Both the position numbers and the translations under genes were made by a program. The notes beneath the pieces were generated by a model, which made no database searches, was not told where the DNA came from, and saw only the letters and a list, made by a program, of their open reading frames with translations. A stretch of DNA of 64,000 nt from Blastocystis hominis (taxonomy: Eukaryota > Sar > Bigyra > Opalinata > Blastocystidae): NCBI RefSeq assembly GCF_000151665.1, contig NW_013171860.1, forward strand, positions 808,138 to 872,137, in the 5' to 3' direction. Positions 21,934 to 34,650 of this stretch are shown here, piece after piece. The first letter of the stretch is position 1. Each line of letters begins with the position of its first letter.

Positions 21934-24900
21934 ATGCATCGCTTGCTATTGCATCTGCTTATGTGTATGGACATTTCATCTTTCTCTAATCATAGTTTCT
22001 TTTGCGCTGAGTGATATCGTATGTACTTCGCAACAGACATACGTCAAGTTTGTAAAGAAAAGCGGGCCGTATTACGCATATGAAGAATCTTTCAAGATTT
22101 ATTCTGGATCTACTTTGCTCTATACCAGTCCCACCTTTGCTGTAAATGAAGAACGCACTATTGAACAATGTTTAACTACTTCGACCAACAACCAATACAC
22201 CGTTGAGCTCCTTGATTCTTATGGCGACTCCTGGGAAGCAGGATCTTACCTTGCCATCTACGGAGCTTATGGAAACGCAGTCTTCAAGAACTACATGATA
22301 GATAACTCTAAGGATACTTATACATTTTCTCTGTACTATGGTATTATCAAGGGAGATTCGTGGAAGATGGTTTCTGGAGATGCTTCGACTGGCTGGACTG
22401 CTTATTCGTTCTCTGACAGTAGTTGGAGTGAAGTGACACTTGGCGCTGTTACGATTTCTGCCTCTGGTACTCAGTATTTCCGCAAGCAGTTCGTGGGTCT
22501 TGCGAACATGGCTGCTTACGATGTGAGACTGTACTACAAGGCTGGAGTGGTTGCCTATATCAATGGAGCTGAGGTCTATCGTGATAACATGCCTGCCGGG
22601 GATATTTCTTCGAGTACGGCTGCTACTGGACAGTACACTGATATTGCTTATCGTGGTTTTATTCGTCCTGGCTCTGAGGTGGCTGCCCAACAGTCGATTC
22701 TGGCTGTGGAGGTCCATTTCTATACTGCGCAAACTACCGTCGATTTCAATGCTTTTCTTGCTACTATGGCTCCTACGGCTGCTAACACGGAGTGTTTTAT
22801 CTACAGTGAGTCTGTCACTCTGAGCTCAAGCTCTGATACAAGCCCTTCAAATGTTTTTGATTTCGACAAGTTCTCCTATTATTATCTGTATACAACCCAG
22901 CTGCCTGCAACCATCACCATGAGCTTTAACGGCCCTCGACCCTATATCAATGCAATGAATTTCTTCCCATATACTCTCAATTATTACGGTCCTTCTTCTA
23001 TGACTCTGCAAGGATCGAATGATAATTCGCAGTGGACAAATGTCATTACTGTGACAGATGCTGTCTATGAGAGCAACACGTATAAGCTTTTTACTGGTTA
23101 CTTCTATGCCTCAACCTATAACAATTATCGTCTGACTAACATCGACTCTGCTACTGGTTACATTTACATGTATGAGTTGCAACCCATGACTTGCGCCACT
23201 GCAATTCCTACAACAATCACGTTCACTCCAAGTACGTACACATTCTGGGCCAAGTATGAGGAGGTGTACGTCAGACCAGATATTACCGAATTCACGTCGT
23301 GCACGGCTCAGAATCTTCCCGAGGGACTTACCATTGATTCTACCACTTGTGTCATTTCTGGTATTGTCAACACGGCAGTGTCTGGAGTATCGATCACTGT
23401 GTCATCGACTGTTCTTGGAAACACGTACTCTGGGACATTTACGCTTACCATCCAAGAATGCTCGGGAACAATGATTAACGTTCTTCGGACCTATCAATGG
23501 AACGCGCTCTATGAGACCTTCGAGATTAAAGACACATCCAATCAGCAAGTGGTGATGTCTGTCGCCTATAATACGATTCAGGAAAACAATGTAGACTGGA
23601 CAAGCATTGCATGCCTCACTGGACAAAAGTATCAAGTGACTGTTGGATCTACTCTATCATACTGGGACTCAGCCTCTAATCTTTATGTTCGTACTGTATT
23701 GTCCGGAAACGAAATGGAGACGGTTCTTCGTATGAGATATGATATGTATATTGGCCTTCCCACTTCTCGATATTTCTATGTCCAGTATCCTATTTTTGCT
23801 GGAACGAATTGGTATTACAAGCATGGCGAAGTTCCTGCAGATTGGTATTCATCGACCTCCACGGAAGGATGGGCAGAGGGTAATACCAGCAATTTCCCTG
23901 ACTCTTCCAACCAGATCCAGCTGTACAAGAAGACATTCAATGTGGCAGACATCAACAACATCGCTGGATTCGTTCTTTCCATCAAGTTCAAGTATGGATG
24001 CGTTGTCTATTTGAATGGGCACGAAGCGTATAGAAAGGGATTGACGGATGCTACGATCAGCACTTCGAGTTATGCTGACAACATTTACACGGAAACGATG
24101 TATCGTCAGGTTTCTCTTCCCATCAAGACGGTTCAAGTTGGTGATACCGCTGCTGTGAACCTCATCCAGCAGGGGTCGAATACCATCGCCATTGCAATTG
24201 TTGCTGCCAATGCAAACCAGAAGGAAGCGATTTTTGATTGTACTTTACGAATGATGGGAGACAAGGTCGAGTCGCGTGTATTTGACTACACTGTTAATTA
24301 CGAAAAAATCTATGGATCACCGACCTATGTTTTCCATCAGTATTTCGGATACAGTGCCTATTATTCAATATGTGACACAAACTATTTGGATATTATTTTC
24401 AACAACGATCGTCATGAATGGATCAACTCTGTGGATATTTCATTATCCTATACTCAAAGCACGCAGCAACCGCATCAGTTCTCTATTAAGGCTCGGGATG
24501 GAAGTGCTGAGTGGGTATCTCTGACGAATGTAACCAATCTTACCTGGTCTCAGATCGGTCAAACGCACACGATCTACTTTGCAAACAACAAGGCTTACAA
24601 TCAGTATCGGTTTGAGAACTTTGCGACTGGAGACACTTCGGACTGTTTTTGGTCATTCAACACCCTGGATTTGAAATCTGTGTACACGACGATGGAGGTT
24701 CCTGATCTTTCCTACCCTCCAACCACGATCTTTAAGGATATTGAGATGGGAGAAGTGTATGCCAACTCCGAGTATTACTTCAATTTCCAGATTACTCCTG
24801 CTCTTCCTGCGGGAATCATCCTTGACTCGAGTACTGGTATGATTTCTGGAACTGCTACGGCTGAAATGGTGGCTACAACCTACTCCATCACTGCAACTAA

Positions 24901-26935
24901 GCTAACTGGAGGTACCTCCACTACTTCGTTCTCGCTCTCTGTTGAAATTTGCACGGGAGGTCGTTCTCTGGTGACGCTGGTCGCCCAAACGGACTACTAT
25001 CCTCAAGATGCTTCCTATAAGGTTTTCCAGGGAATTGGAACTACTGGCAACGTTGTGGCATCGAACAATGGATTCCAGGCTCAATACAGCCTGAACTACG
25101 GAGACTTCTGTCTGAATGATGGAATCTACACCCTTCAGCTGCTCGATGCTTCCGGCAATGGGTGGTCGAACCCCGCTGGATACTGGCTGACGGTAGACTT
25201 GGGTGAAATGATCTTTGAACTGGGTCAACTTAGCTATACAGTGAGTTCTGTGAGCACAATGTTCTCTTCCTACTTCCCATTCCAGATTGAGTATACTGCA
25301 TGGAAGGTTAGCTATGATTATGTGGAGAACTGGAACTCTAAGGATTTCGATGATTCTACATGGGCATCGAAGAAGGCCAAAGATATTGGAACGAATTCTA
25401 AAGTCACAACATACATTCGCAAGGAAGTGAACATCCCCGATATTGCCAACTACCATGTGCTGAATATCCGTGTGAAGTATGCTGGAGGAGTTGCTGCTTA
25501 CTTCAATGGCAGATTGGTGGCTCGATTCAATCTGGAAGAGAATTTCGATGAAGAATCACAATCTCTCCAGGTCCACGACGCGGAGGAGTTCTCCAAGTTC
25601 CATGTGATCATGTCGACGGTTGGTGGAATAACCGGAAAGAACATCATGGCATTTGAGGTCCATCTTCCAGCTGGCCAGTCCTCCTCGAATCCTGTTGTGT
25701 TCGATGCTACTGGCGTGTTTGGCGTGAACGACTGCTCCATTGTGGTGGACACATACAGCTCGATTGACGGATCCACTGTGAATATGATAACGGTCGAAGA
25801 ACTGTTGAATCTGAATCCTTCCACTTATGGCTACCAAGCGAACTCCCAGGGGTCGTATGTCGAGTGGGCTGTGGAAAATCTGGAAGGAACGAAGTTTAAC
25901 AGCTTCGCCATCCAGTCTCCCTATGGAGGATCGGGATTCGGATTCTCTTTGTATGTTCGCAAGGAGACATCTGATGAATACACCTCGTCTTTGGAAGTCA
26001 CTGGACAGACTCTTGAGTACATGGACCGTACTGCGTGGTCCGTCCCCTTGGGTATTGCTGGATTCAAACAGATCAAGTATGAGGTGGATGTTGCTGCCTA
26101 CAGTATAATCTACATAAGCACGTTCATTCTCCAATACTGCAAGCCTAGCGGAGCTGGAGTGTGTCCTGGAATCGGCGATTATCCGTCTGTGGGAGAGGGA
26201 GAAATCTCGCCCGCTTCTTGCGAGGAAGGATATCGTGGATATTCGTACCGCACGTGCTCTGGGGGTGTGTTGGGTGACGTCAACAACCAGTACTGCACAC
26301 AGAAAGTCCCTGATAAACTTTTGTACGATGCTTCTATCTACAATCTTGTCCTGGGAACCAATGTCCATGTTGCTAAACCTTCGTATTTGAACATCATCGA
26401 GGAGTTCTATTTGGGTGAAAATATCCAGCTTCCTCTTGGATTGGAGCTGAATGCCAAGACTGGAGAAATCACTGGAGTTCCCGTTGAAGAAATGGCATTA
26501 AGAGCATACACAATCTACGGAAAGAATCTGGTTGGCGTCACCTTTGTTGAGATCGATATTTCTGTTAGAAGGGGAACCTGCAAGGATGATGGAAACTTCC
26601 TCACTACGAATGTTGGAGAAGTCTTTGTCTATGATTGCGCTAAGGGTGGTGCATACGTGGGGACTGAGAGAAGAACTTGCTACCTTGGAGAAAAGGATGG
26701 AGAATGGGGTCCAATTTCGGGAGCCTGTATATCTATTGCGACTATCATCGTTTTGGTGGTCATAGCGCTTATCGTTATTGCGATTGTCGTCTTTGTTTTG
26801 GTCCGTGTGTCTAGAAAAGCGAAGGCTGTAGGTGGTGTGAAGGGAAGGAGCGCGAAGAGTACATCTTCCAAGAAGAGTCTATCCAAGAACAATAGTGACA
26901 AGAAGACAAGTGACAAGAAGGCTGTTAAAATCTAA
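21934..26935 (+). CDS. Large type I surface protein with repeated beta-sandwich domains
   Basis: Two exons (21934-21964, 21996-26935; intron 31 nt) give 1,656 residues. The intron links a signal peptide (MHRLLLHLLMFSFALS) to the long exon. The ectodomain shows at least three similar units, each with a W..Y.....W...F.DS.W segment, a YFRKQF/YKKTFNV/YIRKEVNI strand and a V.Y.NG.E.YR turn. These are separated by putative-Ig segments (LPEGLTID..ISG, LPAGIILDSSTGMISG, LPLGLELNAKTGEITG). Near the C-terminus there is one transmembrane helix (IATIIVLVVIALIVIAIVVF), then a Lys/Ser-rich tail. It looks like an adhesin or receptor; ligand unknown. A variant motif TGTTTTGTT lies 23 nt past the stop. Confidence 0.85.
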
Positions 26936-26999
26936 TCATCTTTCTTTCTGTTTTGTTTAAAAACTTGATAGAAGTAGTAGGGATTTTACGTCTTAGAAG

Positions 27000-28220
27000 C
27001 CAAATCCATGGCGGTCGAAATCAGCAGATTCTCATTAGGATCGTTTCAGGTCAGCAAGTTCGAATGAATCAGCCATATTAAGTATCGTAAACTCTGCATC
27101 ACTTCTGTGATTGTTCTTTTCACACCCAATCAAGTCATGTTCAACAATGTGGATTCTACGAATGTGGTCATGAACTCGAATGACGAGGAGCTAACGATTC
27201 CTCCTGGATACTACACGATCGGTCAAATCATTGCCATCCTCAACACCATGATCTATACTACGTTCTCGATATCTACGAAGGCTTTCGAGTAATGGGTGTA
27301 TTTATATCCAGTCCACACACACCATCGATTTCACCAATGCTCCGGACATTCGAGAAATCCTCGGTTTGGAAGGACAAATGGTCATTCTACCCGCTTCGTT
27401 CTATGGATCGAACGTGATTGATATCACGCGAAATCGCCAAGTGATCCAAGTGTAATCGTCTTTCGTGCGTTCCTCCGATCTGAAGATTGCCAACCAGAAC
27501 AACAACCTGCTCACCACAATGATTATTGACGATCCCGAGGTTAATTATCTCCGCACCGTGGAAGACATCTGCATTCCGATGATAACCCGATTCGACCGAT
27601 TGATGTTCCTATTCCGCGATATGGATGGTAATATCATGCGATTGAACGGCGAATTCGAACTCCAGTTGACGATCGAAGATGTGATTGATCAAGTGCCTTC
27701 CTCAATTCTACCGATGAACCAGTTCAGTATGATGGAAGTGTTCGGTAATACTACGAAGAAGGAAGTGAAGCTGGATGATCCTCTGTCATTTGATCAATGT
27801 TCCATATCGTCTGTGACGTTGTATACCTATTTCGTGTTGCACAACGTACCATCCGATCAAGTGATATTAATCGATGCGGGGACATCCCCACACGAGGTAT
27901 TAATACCCAGAGGAGCCTACGACATCACGAACGGCATGAGTGTGATCCGAGTCTACAGTAGTATCAATGCTCAAACATTCGGTCTGAAGAGTCCGCTGAT
28001 CGATAACCTGATTCATGTATCGATGGGACTGAACAACATGATCACCTGGGACAACCTATCGATCGATGTGATTGAACAATCGAACCTGGATTCCATTGAT
28101 TGGGTACTGACAGACGCGAATGACCGCCCGATCTCCTTGAATTCGAATGTCTACATCTCATTCACGATATCTTGTAAGCACAACTTCAGTAAGGTATTCA
28201 AGAAGATAGATAGATAGATA
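27000..28220 (+). mobile_element. Polinton/Maverick-like element fragment A (structural-type gene part)
   Basis: A fossil fragment. Its reading frames are clearly related to the start of fragment B at 39 kb (shared QVMFNNVDSTNVV and PGYYT..IIAILNTM). In fragment B that gene lies beside a retrovirus-like integrase and a family B polymerase part, so this is assigned to the same element family. The part looks like a beta-rich structural-type protein; exact role unknown. Broken, with several breaks; no terminal repeats seen. Long stretches still read well, so probably not very old. Confidence 0.55.
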
Positions 28221-29439
28221 GATATCAATGTCTATCGTCTATATATATCTGAAAAGTAATAGTTTGATTGTTGCTTCCAACAAATAATCAGCCAGATATG
28301 TCTCACAGCTTGATATTGGACAACTACTCATTCCCATAGAGTCCATTCTTATGGATTTCAGCTTTATCATCAACAATACTGATATCACTATTAGTGAGTA
28401 ATTCTATTCATCCTAATGAGTTGGGAACCAAAGCATTTCACTTTCATCAACCAACTCAAACAGCAAGTATTATGTATACTATTGTTATTCATGCTCGTAA
28501 TAGAACAACATTGTGAATCACTTTGTATCCCTATTGAAGTGTACAATTCGATACTTCCTTTAAATAGGAAATATTCTGCATTATTTGGCAGGTGGGGGAT
28601 ACTATATGGGTTAGAATAAGAGATAGTATTCTCTGGCAATACAACAAACTCTGATAGGTTCAGAGTGCATCAAAACGACAAAAACTGCACACCAACTATC
28701 GAAAAACCTAGAAACAGTGGAATATGAATATATCTCTATTTGTTCGTATATAAAATATATTATGTATTCTACCTTATTTTGCTCAGTTCTTCAACGACAC
28801 ACCCACCTTTCTCACAAACTCTACTATTCGATTCTACTATACACATATCACATATTATTACTATAAATGATAACCCAAAAACTGTTTATCGCTAGCTTTT
28901 CCATTTTCATTCCTATCATCATCTTCTACATACCCTATTTCTTTCTATCCCATCTATATAAAATTCCAAATGAATAGAACGAAAAACAAAACGCTTCCAC
29001 TGGAAACAACACTCTTCGATCTATTCATTCCACAATATCCCATTTCCGCTCATCTCCTTCCACTCCACAGTAAAAACAACTCCCTCCCTATTCGAAATCT
29101 ATTCTTCCACTCATACCCAATTTTAACACTATTTTCACAATTGCACAATTCCTGTGTATTTTTGAAATCATTTGTTTTACAATAAAAGCTATTAGATTCG
29201 TCTTACTGGGTTTGAATGTATTCAAAATTTGGAATTGGACTTGTATGCCCTGTCTTTTGTTTTGTTTTCGGACTTCTATGTGTTTTTGTGTGTTGTGTTG
29301 TGGGAGTGTAAGTATTGTAGCTGGGATGGATTCTGTCCTCAAGTTGGTGTGTTTGAAGAAGCTAGTGTAGTCTTTGCTATCGTTACTTTGACTAAACTGT
29401 GTGTGTGAGATATGCATCGTGAACGCATTCAATACCATA
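28221..29439. other. AT-rich, gene-free
   Basis: Starts with a short (GATA)n run at about 28207-28223. Many short frames, none convincing. Confidence 0.4.
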
Positions 29440-32130
29440 ATGGCGGTGGACCCTGGTTCCATTTTTGCTGTGTGGAGTGTGTTCCGAGTGAGGAATTTCT
29501 GTGCTTCAAACTGTGCAACGTGGCGAACCCATTCATGCTATGTGGGACCGCGGATACATGGAGATAACTTGCAACGTGGGAGGTATCTGGTACAGGCACG
29601 ACGTTCTTGCCTAGGATATCTGTTCTGTTTCTCGTATTTTCATTTTCATATTGTGGGGTGGTAGAGTGTGGTAGAGAGAACGGATTTGCGATGAGTGAAA
29701 GGGCAAACTATGGGAGCAAGAGCTGTAGGTTTGTAGAAGCGGAGCGTGTGTGGAACTTGGGAGAATGGGACAAGAAGGCGGAGTATGCGAACTGCTGTGG
29801 GGACGGTCCTCGCCTCTGATGGATGCGAGCCGAGTGAATTGGAATGGCCAGTGGGAGCAGGCGAGTTCCAAGACGGTGCAGTTCTGCATTTGTGGGTCTG
29901 TGGAGCATGGGAAGGTGGAGGTGTGCGTGGTGCGGGCGTGTGGGAAGTGTTGGAATGGAAGAGAGGTGAGGTGCGTGGCGGTGGTGTGCCCCGCGGACGA
30001 AGCGGCGGGGTAGCCGGAAGGGCACTTGGGGCAAGTGTTGGATACGAAGTGCGATGTGGACTAGTGGGGCATGATCACGGATGGGTGCAACGCCTATCAG
30101 CAGTGGGAATCGATCGATCGATAGGGGACGGGCTCCTGCCAGCCCATCCTGCCGATGCTGCGCTGCGCTGCGCTGCGTGGCGGGCGATGGGGCGAGGGAC
30201 GTGGCGCTGTGGACGATGGGAGATGGGAAGCAATCCACGATGTACTGCACGAGCAATGTGGGCGTGGGCGAGGTGATCAACGACCCATTCGAGCCCATGA
30301 ACATCCACATCGTGTTTGAATTGGCCGAGGCCACGTTCTCCTATCCCACCACCGCGATCTCCATCTCCGACTACACCATTGCCTTCGCCTTCGCCTTCGC
30401 CTTCGCCTTCGATGGCTCCTTCCCGCGGTTCTGCGAAGGCACGCACGCTCTACATCAATGCCAACAGGTTGGTGTCCCGAAACGGCCTCCCCTTCCCCGC
30501 GGAAACCCTCATCGCGACCTTCTCGACCCGCGCCGGCGTTCGGTTGGCGTTCGGTTGGTGTTCGGTTGGCGTTCGGTTGTGGCCTGCTCGGATTGTGGAG
30601 AGCGCGATTGGTATGAGGGAAGTGGAGTAGGCGCAGCGCAGCGCAACGTGTCTGTGCAGATGGAGGTTCCCTGGAGCAGTGGCATCTCCGATGAAGCCCC
30701 GATGGATGGCCTTGATGGGCAGCAATGTGCAGACCCAGTTCTTCGAGACGCGCTCCGTGTTGGTGGCGGGCGCCATTGTGAACAGCGTGATGGCCATCAG
30801 CTGGCGTGTCCGCAAGGGCGCCTCCTGGTCCGCCTTCGCGTCCTTCTCCGTCTACCGCCCCGTCGTGCTGCTGCCTGCCTGCCTGCCTCCCTCCCTCCGC
30901 GCCCGTCGTGCTGCTGCCGCCTTCGAAGCCACGCAGGTGCGCTGGGTCTGGTGGTGGTGCGAGCTCTTCGTGCAGGCCTTGGTTGGCTCCCACTCCCAGC
31001 TCTTCGCCGCCGACGCGCTCCTCCAAGAGGGCGACGTCCAGCAACCCGAGCTCTCTCTCTCTCTCGCTCTCTCTCGATGCGTGCGTGGCCTACTGGCTGC
31101 GCGTGGCGCTGTGCTCCGCCGCGTGCTCCATCCTCTCCGAGGCCTCCTCTCCCATCACCCTCGCCGCGTATGTCGTCGCGCCCGGCGCGGTGCAGAACCT
31201 CGAGGTGGCCGCGCTCTCCTCGACCTCGCTGCGCGTGCAGTGGGCAGAGCCGGCGGAGCTGGGCGGCGCCAGCATTCGGTACTACGTGGTGCGACGCTCG
31301 TGGATGGCGTCGATGGCCGTGATCCAGAGCGAGAGCGAGAGCGAGAGCGAGAGCGAGGTCGCCAGCACGAACTGCTTCCTGGACCTGCAGAGCGTGCAGA
31401 GCGTGCAGAGCGTGCAGAGCGTGCAGCACGCACCCATCTATCTGAGCGTGGCCGCGTTCACCGGGTATCTCTCCCGCCAAGAGAAGATCCCCGCGGTTCT
31501 GTATGCGGTGTGTGTGGAATCAGGCGGAGGGCATTGAGTGGGACTGTGCGATGGCGATTACCGGATCCTTCCATGATCTCTGCACCGCCACGTGCGAGCT
31601 TCGCGCTCCCGCGACTTCCTCCTTCCTCCTTCCTCCTTCCTCCTTCCGCCGAACCGTCTGGTTCCCCGCGGGACGCGATATGTGGGACGTGTTGGAGGGT
31701 GGGATCCCCGCGACTTCCTACACGCTGGAGTGCGTCCCGAGCGAAGTGGGCAGTGCCGAGTGGATGGGCAGGCAATTCGGAGTGTCCACGATGGCCACGT
31801 CGGAATTCGTTGGGTGTTGGTGGTGGATGGCGAGCCAACCTCCTCGCTCACCGGTTCGCTCTGGGTGTGGGTGTGGATGTGGGTGTGAGTGAGCAGGAAT
31901 CTGGTGGGCGATGGGGTGGGGTCCGTGGCTCCCTACGAAGGTGTGCAGAGTCGACCGGGCTCTCTGGATCTCTTCCTGTCCAACTGGGCGCAGAACGCCA
32001 CCGTGGTCTCCGTCACCCAGCCCCTCCGCCTCCGCCTCCGCCTCCGCTTCCTCTTCGCCTACGACGTGACCGGCGCGCTCATCCGCGCCCACCTCGTCGA
32101 TCACGCCTGGTGCGCCGTGGGTCGCGATGT
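29440..32130 (+). CDS. GC-rich fibronectin-III-like surface/secreted protein locus, exons unresolved
   Basis: An isolated GC-rich stretch in AT-rich DNA with protein-like segments scattered over three frames. Best are an FN3 domain at about 31168-31310 (PGAVQNLEVAALSSTSLRV, then GGASIRYYVVRR), another FN3-like strand at about 31695 (GGIPATSYTLEC), and readable segments at 30250-30390 (QSTMYCTSNVGVGEVINDP) and 30720-30840. Some joins fit 28-33-nt introns, for example near 29469-29505 and 30030-30060. I could not build one continuous frame. Short tandem repeats recur inside it: GCCTTC, GGCGTT, CTCTCT, GAGAGC, GTGCAGAGC, TTCCTCC, CTCCGC. Either a many-intron gene with repeat expansion or a decaying copy. 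Confidence 0.45.
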
Positions 32131-32259
32131 TTCCACGTTTCCACGATCCAGACCGATTTGGCAGTTGCTGAGAGAAAAATGGTTGCGGTGTTTGGTTTGG
32201 AAGATGGATGGATGGATGGATGGATGGATGGAATTGTAGAGATGTGGAATGGTTGAAGC

Positions 32260-33162
32260 GTTGTAGGATTTGAATGAGAATCGAAAATGTGTTTAGGAAG
32301 GAAAGAAGGAAAATGTAGATTTAGAGTGTGTAGGGTGTTGGAATGATTTAGAAACATGAACAGAATAATCCAGAACGAGGAACCAAACGACTCTAGTTGA
32401 TAATAATAATAATAATAGAGTGCTGTGAGTTGATAGTTGAAACAAAGAAACAAAGAAAGAAAGATAGAAAGAAAGTGTATTTAGAGTTAGTTGGTTGGTT
32501 TAGGATAAGGAAATGATAGAAAATGGAGTGAATGGTTAACGATGTGCGAAGATAGGTTCTTTGTGTGAAAATCACTGGATCAAAACCAATTTCCATTCCA
32601 TTCCATTCGATTCGATTTACTAGTTTTACTAGTTTTAATTGCTTTCAAACCCAACCATTCCCAAATCAAAATGATTTGGCTAGAATCATGGATGGATAGA
32701 TTGGATTATCGAAAGAATAATAATAATGATAATAATGATAATATAGACTATTTAGACAAAGTGGAGTGAACAACCAAATCCTTGCTTCATAACACGATTT
32801 CACTATGATATCATAAATATACAACCTATACAGACATAGTAGACAACAAAATGGACTTTTCCATTCTGAGTGTTTCCAAACAATCCTGATATTATTATTA
32901 TTATAAATATCTATACCTCCGAACTATTTCAACCACAAAAATGTGAACAAAATGATGCGAAACACAAGTGAGTACTTCACTTGGAAATCTTGGATCCAAT
33001 GTGTATATGGTAGCACTCTGTCATAATTTTTAAATATGAAGAATACTTAGGTGTAAGGAAACAAACTGATCTCTCTGTTTTCTTCATAAATTCTTTATAT
33101 TTGGTTACAAATTACGGATTCAAAGAGTAGAGGCTAAGGATATGTGATTCCAAATAGGTAGA
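32260..33162. other. AT-rich intergenic
   Basis: Begins after a (GGAT)n run at about 32205-32230. No gene seen; short AAT and GATA-like repeats. Confidence 0.4.
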
Positions 33163-33877
33163 ATGGAAGAACTTAAGGGAAGCGAATTTCTCCTGGGCGG
33201 TTACATAACGCATGGTGAACCAAAGGAATCACTATTGGCGGCTGCAAGTATAGCCTCCAATGTTATCAAGGTGATCACGAGGCTGAATACACATTGACGA
33301 AAGCTGGGAAGGTTTGCCTATTCCAAAATGGCATACTAAAAATGTATTACGAGTTGGATGCAGACGAGAACGAAATCGGTGACTTTACACGATTTGAAAA
33401 AGGATGCGTCGCTTTTGTGCAGTCCTATGATGAAATCTGGGACAGAAAGAATTTTCATCGTATAATAAACCATGTCCGAGGCGAGCGAATGGAAATCTAT
33501 TTGCATGCGAGTGATCACCTGATATATCATGGTGAGTTCAATGAGAAGCGAGAACGAGAAGGATGGGGCATCCAATATGACGATAAAACGGGTGCCATGC
33601 TGCTTGAAGGGATGTGGAAGGGAAACAAGCTGGTGGAGATCATCCGCAAGATCGAAGGAACTATCATGATTGAGTTCAAGCGAAACGGTAACAACACCAT
33701 CGCTTCGAATCGAATTCCCCTCTATGTGGGTGAATTCGTGTATGATGAATCGAAAGAATCGTTTCTTCGAAATGGTCGAGGATACTGGATCGATGAAGAA
33801 ACTCGGATTGCTACTCGCGAAGTGGAATGGAAAGATGGAGTGGAAGTGAGTGGAAGAGATCTCTATGATGGATGGCA
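33163..33877 (+). pseudogene. Broken partial MORN gene copy
   Basis: The frame from about 33294 to 33877 closely parallels residues 50-240 of the MORN-LRR protein at 14.8-16.7 kb (for example GEFNEKREREGWGIQYDDKTG and NRIPLYVGEFVYDE..RNGRGYWID). The N-terminal part is present but in another frame (GSEFLLGGYITHGEPK against GCEYLLDSYLTHGNSK), with a length difference further upstream. Similarity ends at GRDLYDGWH, where an ATTC microsatellite takes over, so the whole LRR half is missing. A host gene copy that has lost its start frame and its C-terminus. Confidence 0.7.
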
Positions 33878-34650
33878 TATTCATTCATTCATTCACTCAA
33901 TATTACTTGTTTATTGTATACTATTGCTATGTTAATCACATTGCATTTCACATTGTTTTGTTGATCAAATAGAAAGCAAGGTTTTCATTCATAGGATTCA
34001 TGGATTCCATCCATCATATTATTCAATCGATTGTTTTGTTTAATGATACTATGATTCCTATTCACCATTTCAATCTATGAACCACATTCCTTTCTCTGCA
34101 ATATCATTCTTTGTACTCAATATGGATGGTCATTGTGACAGAAGAGAATCGAAGTATCTACAGAGAATCAATACAATAATCCACTTGTCAAATAGAAATG
34201 ATGAATTTTGCATTCTACATACTACTGCCATCCTCTCTATTACGAATCTAACCATTCCAACAGTATTTACTATTGTGAGTTCGATTGTTGCAAAACAAGA
34301 TTAACAAACACATAATTGATATATTTTGAAGAACATATATCCATTATAGACTTAATAGAACAGCCATTCTAACATGAGAGAGTAAAGGTGATCAAAATGC
34401 GTAATAATTTACAATTATAGCTATAAGTATCTGAAAATAACACAAAAATAAATGAATAGATGGAAATGCACCGAAATAAAGAAAATAGAAATGGGTGGAG
34501 AAAATGAGGTTTTATTATATGTATTCTAGTTTGTAACATACCAGCATATCAAAGCCATACACAATAATCTATGACGTGTGTTCTATCGAGAAATAATGAA
34601 ACAGATCTTGTTTCCAAAATAACCGTTTTACCATATTTCTTTTCATTTCC

